Source: a virus. Taken from it: a stretch of 43,581 nt of DNA. The notes beneath the pieces are model-generated. The model was not told the DNA's origin, made no database searches, and worked only from the letters and a program-made list of their open reading frames with translations. The position numbers were made by a program, and so were the translations under genes. How positions within the stretch are numbered: the first letter of the stretch is position 1; every line of letters starts with the position of its first letter. The stretch spans positions 1 to 43,581 of the IMG/VR virus record IMGVR_UViG_3300005337_000028; one strand, 5' to 3'. Below are positions 15,131 to 21,351 of this stretch, piece by piece.

Positions 15131-15819
15131 TGTTGCTCTCCTAGATACATTTCCTGTTCGATGCGGCGCTCCGTGGGTATCAGCCCCTTGCTAGCGTCCT
15201 TATATTTGCTCAGTGCCAGTGCTATTTTTTTTTCGAAGTTCGTTGCAGCGGTAACGATTGCTTCCTGTACTTCGGGCATCGGCAGGCAGCGAACAACAAA
15301 CATGGGCAGCCCGCCAGAATAGCTGACAAAATCCAGCCACTTGCGCTCGGTTACGAGCAAGCCGGTTTGGCACTGGATTAGAAAATCAGACGGCACGCTA
15401 CCGTCCACGATGGTCTGTACTTGGAATTTCTGCCGCCTGCTTTTGCATTCGATCAAACCTTCCGGGCCGATCAGCGAATCTGGCGAATAGCCGATGGTGA
15501 ATCCCCAGCGGTCATTGGTCACAAAGCCGACGCGGCGGACCTCCATTCCTTTGGCATAATTCCGCTCGTAAACGTCGACCGCCTCTACCTCATCGACTTC
15601 CCCGCGCAACATGTCGTCGCTAACGTACTGAGGCTCCACGTACCCGGTAATGCGCTGCGCGAGTATTTCCCACTCATGCGCGCGTGACTTGTCGTTGTCG
15701 GCGATCTTGAGAGTCGGCGTAATGATGAGTTTCATTTCCGAGGCGGTCAGCAGACCGCACCGAGCCGCATGCCACTCATCGGACCCCTGTATCAGTTCTT
15801 CGTGATATACGATTGTCAT
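15127..15819 (-). CDS. YqaJ-like (lambda exonuclease family) viral recombinase
   Basis: 230 aa; the ATG at 15819 overlaps the stop of the small membrane gene before it. The PD-(D/E)XK nuclease core is clear: GSDEWHAARCGLLTASE at residues 12-28 is the YqaJ signature, and D114 (GYSPDSL), E124 and K126 (LIECK) are the metal-binding and catalytic residues. The enzyme degrades the 5' strand of duplex ends to expose single strands for annealing, allowing recombination and concatemer formation. Its partner is probably the 185-aa protein encoded next. Confidence 0.93.
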   Translation of the reverse strand: MTIVYHEELIQGSDEWHAARCGLLTASEMKLIITPTLKIADNDKSRAHEWEILAQRITGYVEPQYVSDDMLRGEVDEVEAVDVYERNYAKGMEVRRVGFVTNDRWGFTIGYSPDSLIGPEGLIECKSRRQKFQVQTIVDGSVPSDFLIQCQTGLLVTERKWLDFVSYSGGLPMFVVRCLPMPEVQEAIVTAATNFEKKIALALSKYKDASKGLIPTERRIEQEMYLGEQQ

Positions 15820-15956
15820 TTGAGAGTTTTCACTGTAGTTGTGCAAGCCAGGAAGAATGGAATCCAGGCCCATCCGTAATGTTCAGTAAGAACAAGCATA
15901 AGACCGATTGCGTACATGGCAACGTCATACAGAACTTGCGCCAAGAGAGTCATCAT
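15816..15956 (-). CDS. 46-aa membrane protein
   Basis: Short frame between two coupled genes: its ATG overlaps the previous stop (ATGA at 15956-15953) and its TGA overlaps the exonuclease start (ATGA). GGAGGA is present next to the first ATG; a second ATG follows immediately. The peptide is almost entirely hydrophobic in the first 30 residues (VLYDVAMYAIGLMLVL) with a second hydrophobic patch (WAWIPFFLACT), so one or two membrane spans. Unknown function. Confidence 0.65.
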   Translation of the reverse strand: MMTLLAQVLYDVAMYAIGLMLVLTEHYGWAWIPFFLACTTTVKTLK

Positions 15957-16240
15957 TCCTCCAATCGTTCTTTCGGGGCGGTTTTCTTGCGCTTCGGTTG
16001 GGCCAGCGTTTCCTTGCCGCACTTAGGCTTGCCGTTCTCATCCAGCAGAAACCATGTCGGAGCGTTCGCCAGTGCAGTCCATTGAGACCCCAAATCCATG
16101 TTTGACATGAACTCCATTTCAAAGCGAGAAAACAAACGGAAATCGGAGCCAGCAAGCACCATTTCCTTAAACAGCGCAAGGTTAGAAGTAATTACACTTC
16201 CGATTTGCGCTGCTACAATTTCCTTCATCTTGTAGCTCAT
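15953..16240 (-). CDS. Hypothetical phage protein
   Basis: 95 aa, GGAGAG before the ATG. N-terminal half helical and Met/Phe-rich, then LANAPTWFLLDENGKPKCG, then a very basic tail (KRKKTAPKER). The tail could contact nucleic acid. Next to the recombination genes. No family recognised. Confidence 0.75.
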   Translation of the reverse strand: MSYKMKEIVAAQIGSVITSNLALFKEMVLAGSDFRLFSRFEMEFMSNMDLGSQWTALANAPTWFLLDENGKPKCGKETLAQPKRKKTAPKERLEE

Positions 16241-16252
16241 CTTCTCTCCAAT

Positions 16253-16561
16253 CTACCCGCCGAACTCGGATGGGGTTAGGGCTTTCTGTGCTACGTTACG
16301 CATGTAGTCACGCTCGCCATTGCTGCCATACGCAGCGGCATAAGACAGTGGCGTACCATCGCGCCATTTCTGGCCGGTTTCAGGGAACGAATTCCATTCT
16401 GAGATTACCTTCAAAGCCTCCCGTAGCCTCGCGTTCTCTCTTTCCAGATCGCACGCCAAATTCTGAATCGTCACATACTCAAACAATTGGCCGTGACCCT
16501 CCGCCAGCTTGTGCGCTGCCATGACTCTCGGCGTATCGCTATTGTGTAATTCCTTGCTCAT
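16253..16561 (-). CDS. Hypothetical phage protein with coiled-coil segment
   Basis: 102 aa from the ATG at 16561 with AAGGAG seven bases upstream. The centre (NLACDLERENARLREALKVI) is a short coiled coil, a common element in phage accessory proteins. The C-terminus ends SEFGG. Function unknown. Confidence 0.75.
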   Translation of the reverse strand: MSKELHNSDTPRVMAAHKLAEGHGQLFEYVTIQNLACDLERENARLREALKVISEWNSFPETGQKWRDGTPLSYAAAYGSNGERDYMRNVAQKALTPSEFGG

Positions 16562-16571
16562 TGCTGGCTCC

Positions 16572-16748
16572 TTAGTAGCGGTTGTAATCATCTTCCCGCG
16601 CACGTTCTTCGCGTTCGTCTTGCTGCTCGCGATAGGCGTTCCGCTCTTCGCGCACGCACTCAGGCAGACCGCAGCACTCAATGTCGCCCGGCCATGAGCG
16701 GTACTGACCGAGCGGCGCACCGCAATTGAAGCAATACTGCATCTTCAT
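16572..16748 (-). CDS. 58-aa zinc-ribbon protein
   Basis: Begins at an ATG at 16748 with AAGGAG six bases upstream and ends at TAA at 16572. The N-terminal part has the zinc-binding pattern YCFNCG...IECCGLPEC (CxxC, then CC and C), followed by a highly charged helix (REERNAYREQQDEREERARED). Proteins with this exact layout are widespread in tailed phages; their function is unknown. Confidence 0.75.
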   Translation of the reverse strand: MKMQYCFNCGAPLGQYRSWPGDIECCGLPECVREERNAYREQQDEREERAREDDYNRY

Positions 16749-16783
16749 ACCGAACTCCTTAGATATTGCGCGTGGTGGGAGGG

Positions 16784-17077
16784 TTAGGCTTTGTTCTCGA
16801 TGGACAGCATGGACTGAATGCGTTCCTCGATAGCCGTGATCTTCGCTTCTGCCTCGGCGCGAATCTTCGTCTTTTCATCGCGCAGATTCTTGATGATGCC
16901 AGGACTCATATCGAAGTTATCCGGCAGATCGAATTCCAGCGTATGCGGGCAGATGGTGACGTACTGATGCCGAGAATCAGACGCGCCATCCATTTTGGTC
17001 GTATGGAAGCCGTAATCAGGCTTGTCCTCGAAATGCCACTGGCACGCCACGATGAAACCTTCAATCTTTACTTGCAT
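16784..17077 (-). CDS. Hypothetical phage protein
   Basis: 97 aa, GAGGAG before the ATG at 17077. Beta-rich N-terminus (VKIEGFIVACQWHFEDKPDYGF) and a helical, charged C-terminus (EKTKIRAEAEAKITAIEERI) that may form a coiled coil. First gene downstream of the tRNA-like element on the leftward transcript. Function unknown. Confidence 0.78.
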   Translation of the reverse strand: MQVKIEGFIVACQWHFEDKPDYGFHTTKMDGASDSRHQYVTICPHTLEFDLPDNFDMSPGIIKNLRDEKTKIRAEAEAKITAIEERIQSMLSIENKA

Positions 17078-17144
17078 TTCCGTTCTCCTCTAAATTTTCC
17101 GAAGCGCAGACGAGGTGCGCAGGGATAAAACAAAAAGTTACTAA

Positions 17145-17312
17145 TTGTGTGACAGGAATCGAACCTGCTACCCCACGTCCGTACGTGGCGCTTATAAACG
17201 GGACATGACCCCCATTTGCGGCCTACCACTCAAACCGTTTCGGCATCCACGTTCTAGACCGCTTCAACCGGCGCATTCAGTAGTTGACACCCGCCCATTC
17301 AGCTTCACACAA
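17145..17312 (-). ncRNA. tRNA-like element: T-arm and acceptor with distant 5' partner
   Basis: On the minus strand, bases 17168 down to 17152 form a canonical T-arm (GCAGG-TTCGATT-CCTGT), followed by CACACAA, which would be the 3' acceptor strand. The only perfect partner, TTGTGTGA, lies at 17312-17305, so the folded unit would be about 168 nt. A strong hairpin CCACGT/ACGTGG precedes the T-arm. I cannot fold a standard D-arm and anticodon arm. A shorter 89-nt class II-like fold (17145-17233) has one acceptor mismatch. It could be an intron-bearing or degenerate tRNA, a tRNA-like ncRNA, or the 3' end of a host tRNA carried as an old attachment core. Confidence 0.35.
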
Positions 17313-17323
17313 TCACTAACTTC

Positions 17324-17647
17324 TCAAATATTCCGCGCCGCACTGGATTGGCGGGCGGCTTGCACTTCGTATGCTTCTTCCTGCTCTTGCTCGATCCGCT
17401 CGATGCCCCGCGCCTCTGTTTGCAGGGTTTCTAAGCACTTTTGCAGGATGTGGGCGCTGCCGCCATCCGCCGCATCAAACAGCGCTTGCAGGCGGCTTAT
17501 AACCTCCCAGATAGGCAGTTTCTTCGCGCGCTCCTCGGCTTCGATTGCGTTCATGTTCGCCAGTACGACTCCGAAATCATGCTTGGGCATGGCGTCGAAC
17601 TCCCGCAAATAGTGCGCGGACAGTTCTTCTTTGGTGGGGGCGTTCAT
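17324..17647 (-). CDS. Hypothetical phage protein, helical
   Basis: 107 aa, ATG overlapping the previous stop. Almost entirely helical and acidic, with a Glu/Gln-rich C-terminal coiled-coil-like part (IERIEQEQEEAYEVQAARQ). No known domain. Early position on the leftward transcript. Confidence 0.75.
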   Translation of the reverse strand: MNAPTKEELSAHYLREFDAMPKHDFGVVLANMNAIEAEERAKKLPIWEVISRLQALFDAADGGSAHILQKCLETLQTEARGIERIEQEQEEAYEVQAARQSSAARNI

Positions 17648-17925
17648 GCGGCACCTGTGGCTTTTGCGATGGCGGCATTGACTGCATCCCACATTGCGAC
17701 TGAATCGGTCGCCGCATAGCCCTGCACCCATTGCAAAGCTGCCAACAGGTCAGGCGCAGCGCAAATCATGGCAGCATTGGCATTCGAGCATTCCTTGTCA
17801 CGCATGTCACCGTGTTCAACAATACCGAATACCGCGCAGACTGGCTGAACCTTGCCGTCTTCACGAACTCCGACCACGATGCGGCCATCGTCCATTTTCC
17901 ACGGTCCCTGCGTATGCTTGCTCAT
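17644..17925 (-). CDS. Conserved phage protein (HTxGPW type)
   Basis: 93 aa, AGAGGAA before the ATG. Begins MSKHTQGPWKMDDGRIVVG and contains NANAAMICAAPDLLAALQW, a pattern found in many small early proteins of proteobacterial phages and prophages. Function unproven. Coupled to the following gene by an ATGA overlap. Confidence 0.8.
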   Translation of the reverse strand: MSKHTQGPWKMDDGRIVVGVREDGKVQPVCAVFGIVEHGDMRDKECSNANAAMICAAPDLLAALQWVQGYAATDSVAMWDAVNAAIAKATGAA

Positions 17926-17946
17926 ATTTTCCTCTCTGGGCGGGCG

Positions 17947-18147
17947 TTAGGCTACTGATACCGTTGACATGGCGAGCCGCAGCAAGTCATCGTAACTCGG
18001 TTGTTTAAGCGCAGCTTCCGAAAACTCTTTGGCAGCTTCTTTGTGGTTGGCGCGCTTGAGAGCCATCGAGACTGCGCCAATGATCGCAAACGCATTGCCA
18101 TCGCCCCCAGTCAACTGCACATGCACGTCCGGAAATTTCGTATCCAT
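17947..18147 (-). CDS. Conserved small early phage protein
   Basis: 66 aa, AGGAGAG before the ATG at 18147. It is the first gene of the leftward unit. Contains VQLTGGDGNAFAIIGAVSMAL and a helical C-terminus, a pattern seen in small phage early proteins of unknown function. The divergent promoter region lies immediately upstream. Confidence 0.78.
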   Translation of the reverse strand: MDTKFPDVHVQLTGGDGNAFAIIGAVSMALKRANHKEAAKEFSEAALKQPSYDDLLRLAMSTVSVA

Positions 18148-18202
18148 CTCACTCTCCTAAAATCCGCCCTGTGTCGGCGGGGGTTGTTGGTGCGATGGAG
18201 AG

Positions 18203-18231
18203 ATATTGCGCCTAGCCGGAAATAAATGCAA
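18203..18231 (-). promoter_or_regulatory. Leftward promoter candidate
   Basis: On the minus strand, TTGCAT (18231-18226) and CAATAT (18208-18203) are separated by 17 bases, a fair match to a sigma70 promoter. It would drive the long leftward unit starting at 18147. It faces the rightward promoter across a palindrome-rich stretch. Confidence 0.5.
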
Positions 18232-18269
18232 GCACTTTCTTGAAAAAGATTGCAATTAAATTGCTTGCA
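18227..18269. promoter_or_regulatory. Operator-like palindromes between divergent promoters
   Basis: A perfect palindrome GCAATTAAATTGC lies at 18252-18264. It is flanked by the inverted pair TGCAAGCA (18227-18234) and TGCTTGCA (18262-18269), and the words GCACTTTC occur twice. The elements overlap both candidate -35 boxes. Such symmetric sites between divergent promoters are typical binding sites for a phage repressor; the 59-aa HTH protein encoded at 18300 is the natural candidate. Confidence 0.5.
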
Positions 18270-18293
18270 CTTTCAAAATAGGTTTGGTATAAG
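18265..18293 (+). promoter_or_regulatory. Rightward promoter candidate (leaderless)
   Basis: TTGCAC at 18265-18270 and TATAAG at 18288-18293, separated by exactly 17 bases. Transcription should begin about 18300, which is the A of the ATG of the first rightward gene, and no Shine-Dalgarno precedes that ATG. This predicts a leaderless message. Confidence 0.6.
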
Positions 18294-18299
18294 TAGCGG

Positions 18300-18479
18300 A
18301 TGAATACTCAAACCATTATCCGAAAACTGCGCGCCTCTCCTCTGCCAAAGGAGAAAATAGCCGTTCAGGCTGGTGTGTCCTATAGCTGGCTAACAAAGTT
18401 TCTTCTAGACAAGATGAAGCACCCGCGTGAATCATCGCTAGAGAAGCTACGGGCTTATTTGAGGGAGGCGAGCAAATGA
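18300..18479 (+). CDS. Small helix-turn-helix transcription regulator
   Basis: 59 aa, MNTQTIIRKLRAS..., ending at the TGA that overlaps the next ATG. Residues about 17-42 form a helix-turn-helix (KEKIAVQAGVSYSWLTKFLL), and the C-terminus (SSLEKLRAYLREA) resembles the end of a Cro/C1-type domain. It lies directly at the divergent promoter region and probably binds the palindromes there, controlling the two early units. It lacks the oligomerisation domain of a full CI repressor, so it is Cro-like in size. Start chosen because the promoter places the transcript start at this ATG. Confidence 0.7.
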   Translation: MNTQTIIRKLRASPLPKEKIAVQAGVSYSWLTKFLLDKMKHPRESSLEKLRAYLREASK

Positions 18480-18655
18480 TTTATCACGTAATTATTCCAG
18501 TCGAAGAAGTCAGGGGCGACCAGACGATTGCTATCGAGGCTGACAGTGAGGCTGAGGCCATTGCCAAGGTTGAGAGCGGCGAAGGTGAATTCGTAGAGGA
18601 CAATCTTGAGGTAATGGGATTGAATTGGGCTTGCGCTACGGCTCATCCGCAATGA
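18476..18655 (+). CDS. Small early protein, DpnD/PcfM-like
   Basis: 59 aa, coupled by ATGA overlaps to both the HTH gene and the nuclease gene. Sequence pattern: beta-strand VIIPVEEV, then IEADSEAEAIAKVESGEGEFVED, acidic. This resembles small DpnD/PcfM-like beta-alpha domains found in phages and plasmids, of unknown function. The resemblance is weak evidence. Confidence 0.6.
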   Translation: MIYHVIIPVEEVRGDQTIAIEADSEAEAIAKVESGEGEFVEDNLEVMGLNWACATAHPQ

Positions 18656-19122
18656 AACCCTCTCGCGGACGCAAACCCCTGCGCGAAACCATCGCAGCCA
18701 ACCAAGCCGCGCTAGCCATGTACGCACGCGCTGCCGGTAAGCCGCCGATAGACCTCGATGTACCGCCCGCTCCCACCAAGCGCGACAGGGCGGTGAGTGA
18801 TAGGCCGCGCGAGACTCCGATTAAGTACGCGATTCTTAAGGCCGTGAAGAAGCATCCAAAGGTGGCATGGGCGGGGATATTCAATCGTGGCGTCGGCATA
18901 TTCGGCAAACAGCATGTGCAGTTCAACACGGTCAAAGGATTGTCTGACATTGGTGGGCAGATGAAGGACGGGCGCGCACTCTGGCTGGAGGCCAAGAGGG
19001 ATGCAGATGCGCCGATGGCCGAAGACCAGATGCAATTCCTGAATACCGTGACCGTGTACAGGGGCGTTTGCGGAGTTGTTTGGTCGGTTGAAATGGCGCT
19101 TGAGATATTGGACCGAGCATGA
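18652..19122 (+). CDS. VRR-NUC domain nuclease
   Basis: 156 aa from the ATG at 18652 (ATGA overlap). After a basic N-terminus with Pro-rich linker, residues about 53-155 form a VRR-NUC (PD-(D/E)XK) domain: GLSDIGG with D99, WLEAKR with E113 and K115, and DQMQFL with Q126, then a final strand GVCGVVWSVEMALE. VRR-NUC proteins are DNA nucleases, some acting on branched DNA; phage versions are often stand-alone. It sits at the head of the rightward replication unit, so a role in replication fork or recombination processing is likely. Confidence 0.88.
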   Translation: MKPSRGRKPLRETIAANQAALAMYARAAGKPPIDLDVPPAPTKRDRAVSDRPRETPIKYAILKAVKKHPKVAWAGIFNRGVGIFGKQHVQFNTVKGLSDIGGQMKDGRALWLEAKRDADAPMAEDQMQFLNTVTVYRGVCGVVWSVEMALEILDRA

Positions 19123-19430
19123 TTATTACCTCCGTAAAATGCGCGCGCTGTGAGAAAAAGTATCTCTCTACCCAGAGCAAATGCCCGCACTGCGCCAATA
19201 TTTCAGACGAGCAATTAGCTAATACCGATGACAAGGAATTGCTACTGGCTCCTCTCGGTTCGCGGCGTTGCGAAAATCCAGGTTGCGGAGTAATCCTGAA
19301 TACGCGCTATGCAAAGTCTCGCTGCCCGGCATGCCACCACAAAGCCAATATGGTGAAGCTTGTACAAGAGTCGAATGACTACCACTGCGGCAACATCAAC
19401 CATAACGTAAGCCTCGGAGATAGAGAATGA
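19119..19430 (+). CDS. Double zinc-ribbon protein
   Basis: 103 aa, ATGA overlap with the nuclease gene. Two zinc-binding units: CARC...CPHC (near residues 8-25) and CENPGC...CPAC (near 50-72), with a further Cys near the C-terminus (YHCGN). Probably binds nucleic acid or a protein partner. No catalytic motif. Part of the early rightward operon. Confidence 0.75.
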   Translation: MIITSVKCARCEKKYLSTQSKCPHCANISDEQLANTDDKELLLAPLGSRRCENPGCGVILNTRYAKSRCPACHHKANMVKLVQESNDYHCGNINHNVSLGDRE

Positions 19431-19618
19431 AGCGCGTACGTATCACCTATTATCCATCGGATGCGGAAACATCAGCTTTCCACAATGTTTGCATGCGCGA
19501 GAATATGACGGTTGAATCGCGCGATCAGGCATGGTTATCGGCATTGATTACCGGTCGATCAGCGTTCAACATATACCGCTATCTCGACTCATCCACTCAA
19601 GAGCGGGAGGCGGTGTGA
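19427..19618 (+). CDS. Hypothetical early protein
   Basis: 63 aa, ATGA overlap with the zinc-ribbon gene. Begins MKRVRITYYPSDAETSAFH; mixed alpha/beta, no known motif. It is followed by a GTGA overlap into the next gene. Function unknown. Confidence 0.68.
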   Translation: MKRVRITYYPSDAETSAFHNVCMRENMTVESRDQAWLSALITGRSAFNIYRYLDSSTQEREAV

Positions 19619-19821
19619 AAACTACGATGTACTTAGCTGATGGTCGAGTGATCGAGCGAGAGCCTCCCGAGACTATCGAGCAGTTTTTCGAGCAGTCAGC
19701 GGCTTGGCTGAAGCGCTACCCAAGCGGCAAACCACCCGATCCGGACAGCGATAGGCGATTCCTTGAGGTCATGCAGCGGGAGCCTTGGAAGTCGTTTAGG
19801 AAGGCTCAGAATGTCGGTTGA
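19615..19821 (+). CDS. Hypothetical early protein
   Basis: 68 aa from a GTG at 19615 that overlaps the previous stop (GTGA) and has GGGAGG a few bases upstream. Contains MYLADGRVIEREPPETIEQFFEQSA; acidic, helical C-terminus rich in Arg and Asp. No family recognised. The primase zinc-finger gene starts inside its end. Confidence 0.68.
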   Translation: MKTTMYLADGRVIEREPPETIEQFFEQSAAWLKRYPSGKPPDPDSDRRFLEVMQREPWKSFRKAQNVG

Positions 19822-20242
19822 AGCGCTGCTATCCAGGCTAGAGCACGTCAGACCGAACGGTAAGGGACGCTGGCGATCCTGTTGCCCGGCTCATGGTGGC
19901 AAGAACCGTAGCGCGCTGTCTATTTACGAGACTCCGGACGGCGCAGTGTTATTGCATTGCCATGTGATGGGCTGCGCTGTAGGCGATATAGCGGGCGCTG
20001 TGGGCGTAGACCTATCCGAGCTATTCCCGCCACGCGCGGACGCTGCAACAGGCTCCAAACCGATTGCTAGACCGTGGCCTTCGCGCGTGGTATTGGAGGC
20101 GCTACACATGGACATCCGCGTTGCATTTTCACTGTTCGATAATCTTGCAAAGAGCAAGCCTACCGAAATTACAGCAGAGCGCGCGAAGGAATACAAGACG
20201 CGCATGCTGCATTTGATTAACGAGCTTGACCGCTCATACTAA
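19811..20242 (+). CDS. Primase-type zinc-finger protein (split primase component)
   Basis: 143 aa from the ATG at 19811, overlapping the previous gene by 11 bases. Residues about 8-75 are a CHC2-like primase zinc finger: RWRSCCPAHGGKNRSALSI (C25, H28), VLLHCHVMGCAVGDI (C50, C55), then the following helix DLSELFPP. The second half (about 95-143) is helical. No TOPRIM or helicase domain follows; those parts are in a separate gene at 21352, giving a split primase-helicase. The zinc finger would recognise the priming site. Confidence 0.82.
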   Translation: MSVEALLSRLEHVRPNGKGRWRSCCPAHGGKNRSALSIYETPDGAVLLHCHVMGCAVGDIAGAVGVDLSELFPPRADAATGSKPIARPWPSRVVLEALHMDIRVAFSLFDNLAKSKPTEITAERAKEYKTRMLHLINELDRSY

Positions 20243-20269
20243 CCTTTTGGACAACATTGGAGAGAAGAA

Positions 20270-20506
20270 ATGAGCGATCCGATAACTGAGTTTTTGCGAG
20301 ATGTATTCGGTACGCGTCGAGAGGAAAGGCCATCGATAGTGCCGGACAATGGCAGGCTGGACTTTGCCATTGACTCTATCATCGGTATTACTAGCAATGG
20401 CGCGGCAAGCGATCCGCGTCCTGGCATCAGCCCGCATGAGGTTCGCTGCTGGTTACGAGAACTCAAGGAATTGCGCGCGGCAGAACGTGCGCGCCAAGCT
20501 AACTAA
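20270..20506 (+). CDS. Hypothetical early protein
   Basis: 78 aa, GGAGAG before the ATG. Acidic/basic mixed, with PRPGISPHEVRCWLRELKELRAAERARQ at the C-terminus forming a charged helix. No motif recognised. Lies between the primase zinc finger and the methyltransferase-like gene. Confidence 0.68.
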   Translation: MSDPITEFLRDVFGTRREERPSIVPDNGRLDFAIDSIIGITSNGAASDPRPGISPHEVRCWLRELKELRAAERARQAN

Positions 20507-20537
20507 CCTCCCCACCGCGCGGGAGAAAGGATTGAGG

Positions 20538-20789
20538 ATGGACATTCGAGACATTCCACGCAAGGCCGAGATATACGTCGATGTGCTGGACGCTGACCGA
20601 GATAATCAGCACATCACGCCGGAAATGCTTGAAGCCTTCGCGCGTCTAGTTGCGTCAGAATGCGCAAATTTAGACGCTCAACTTAAGCACAATCCGAATC
20701 TTGAAAAGTTTCCCTTCTATCGCGCTCAAATGGCTGGCATAGATATACTCGCTCAGGCCATTCGCTCCAAGTTTGGGGTGGGAGCGTGA
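20538..20789 (+). CDS. Hypothetical early protein
   Basis: 83 aa from the ATG at 20538, preceded by AAGGA. Helical (PEMLEAFARLVASECANLDA). Ends with a GTGA overlap into the methyltransferase-like gene. No known family. Confidence 0.68.
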   Translation: MDIRDIPRKAEIYVDVLDADRDNQHITPEMLEAFARLVASECANLDAQLKHNPNLEKFPFYRAQMAGIDILAQAIRSKFGVGA

Positions 20790-21247
20790 AAGTACTTGAT
20801 GCATGCTGCGGCAGTCGGATGTTCTACTTTGATAAGACCAATCCTGATGTTTTGTTTGCGGACATTCGCGCGGAGAGCCACACGCTTTGCGACGGCCGAG
20901 GGCTGGAGATTCAACCAGACATCCAAATGGATTTTCGCGCAATGCCGTTTGCGGATGGCTCGTTCAAGGTGGTGGTATTCGATCCCCCGCACCTTGTAAA
21001 TCTTGGCCCCGCAAGCTGGATGGCCAAGAAGTACGGCATTCTAGGAAAAGACTGGCGCGATGATATTCGCGCGGGATTCTCGGAATGCTTCCGCGTACTT
21101 GAAACTGGCGGCATGCTGATTTTCAAGTGGGCGGAAGTGCAGATCAAAACAAACGAGCTATTGAAGCTTACAGACCGAAAGCCGCTGATTGGCCATCGCT
21201 CTGGCAAAGCCGCCGCCACGCACTGGGTATGCTTCGTCAAAGACTAA
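20786..21247 (+). CDS. DPPH-motif methyltransferase-like protein
   Basis: 153 aa from a GTG overlapping the previous stop (GTGA). Starts with motif-I-like VLDACCGSRMFYFD and has the catalytic-type motif DPPH at residues 66-69 (VVVFDPPHLVNLG), followed by FRVLETGGMLIFKWAE and a final THWVCFVKD strand. The DPPx motif is that of N6-adenine or N4-cytosine methyltransferases, but short phage proteins of this type are often of unproven activity. It could protect phage DNA from host restriction. No restriction enzyme gene is nearby. Confidence 0.75.
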   Translation: MKVLDACCGSRMFYFDKTNPDVLFADIRAESHTLCDGRGLEIQPDIQMDFRAMPFADGSFKVVVFDPPHLVNLGPASWMAKKYGILGKDWRDDIRAGFSECFRVLETGGMLIFKWAEVQIKTNELLKLTDRKPLIGHRSGKAAATHWVCFVKD

Positions 21248-21351
21248 CCTAGCTCCGTCCGGGCGGGGAGGGCATTGTGCGTACGTGAGTGTGTACTAAC
21301 GGCAATCAGCAGTATTGTTTCACTCTTACCCAGAACCGGAACAACCAATAA

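Noticed and set aside
17145-17312. Attachment site (attP) at the tRNA-like end
   Set aside because: No integrase or excisionase gene anywhere in the genome, so integration is not supported, although a relic cannot be excluded.
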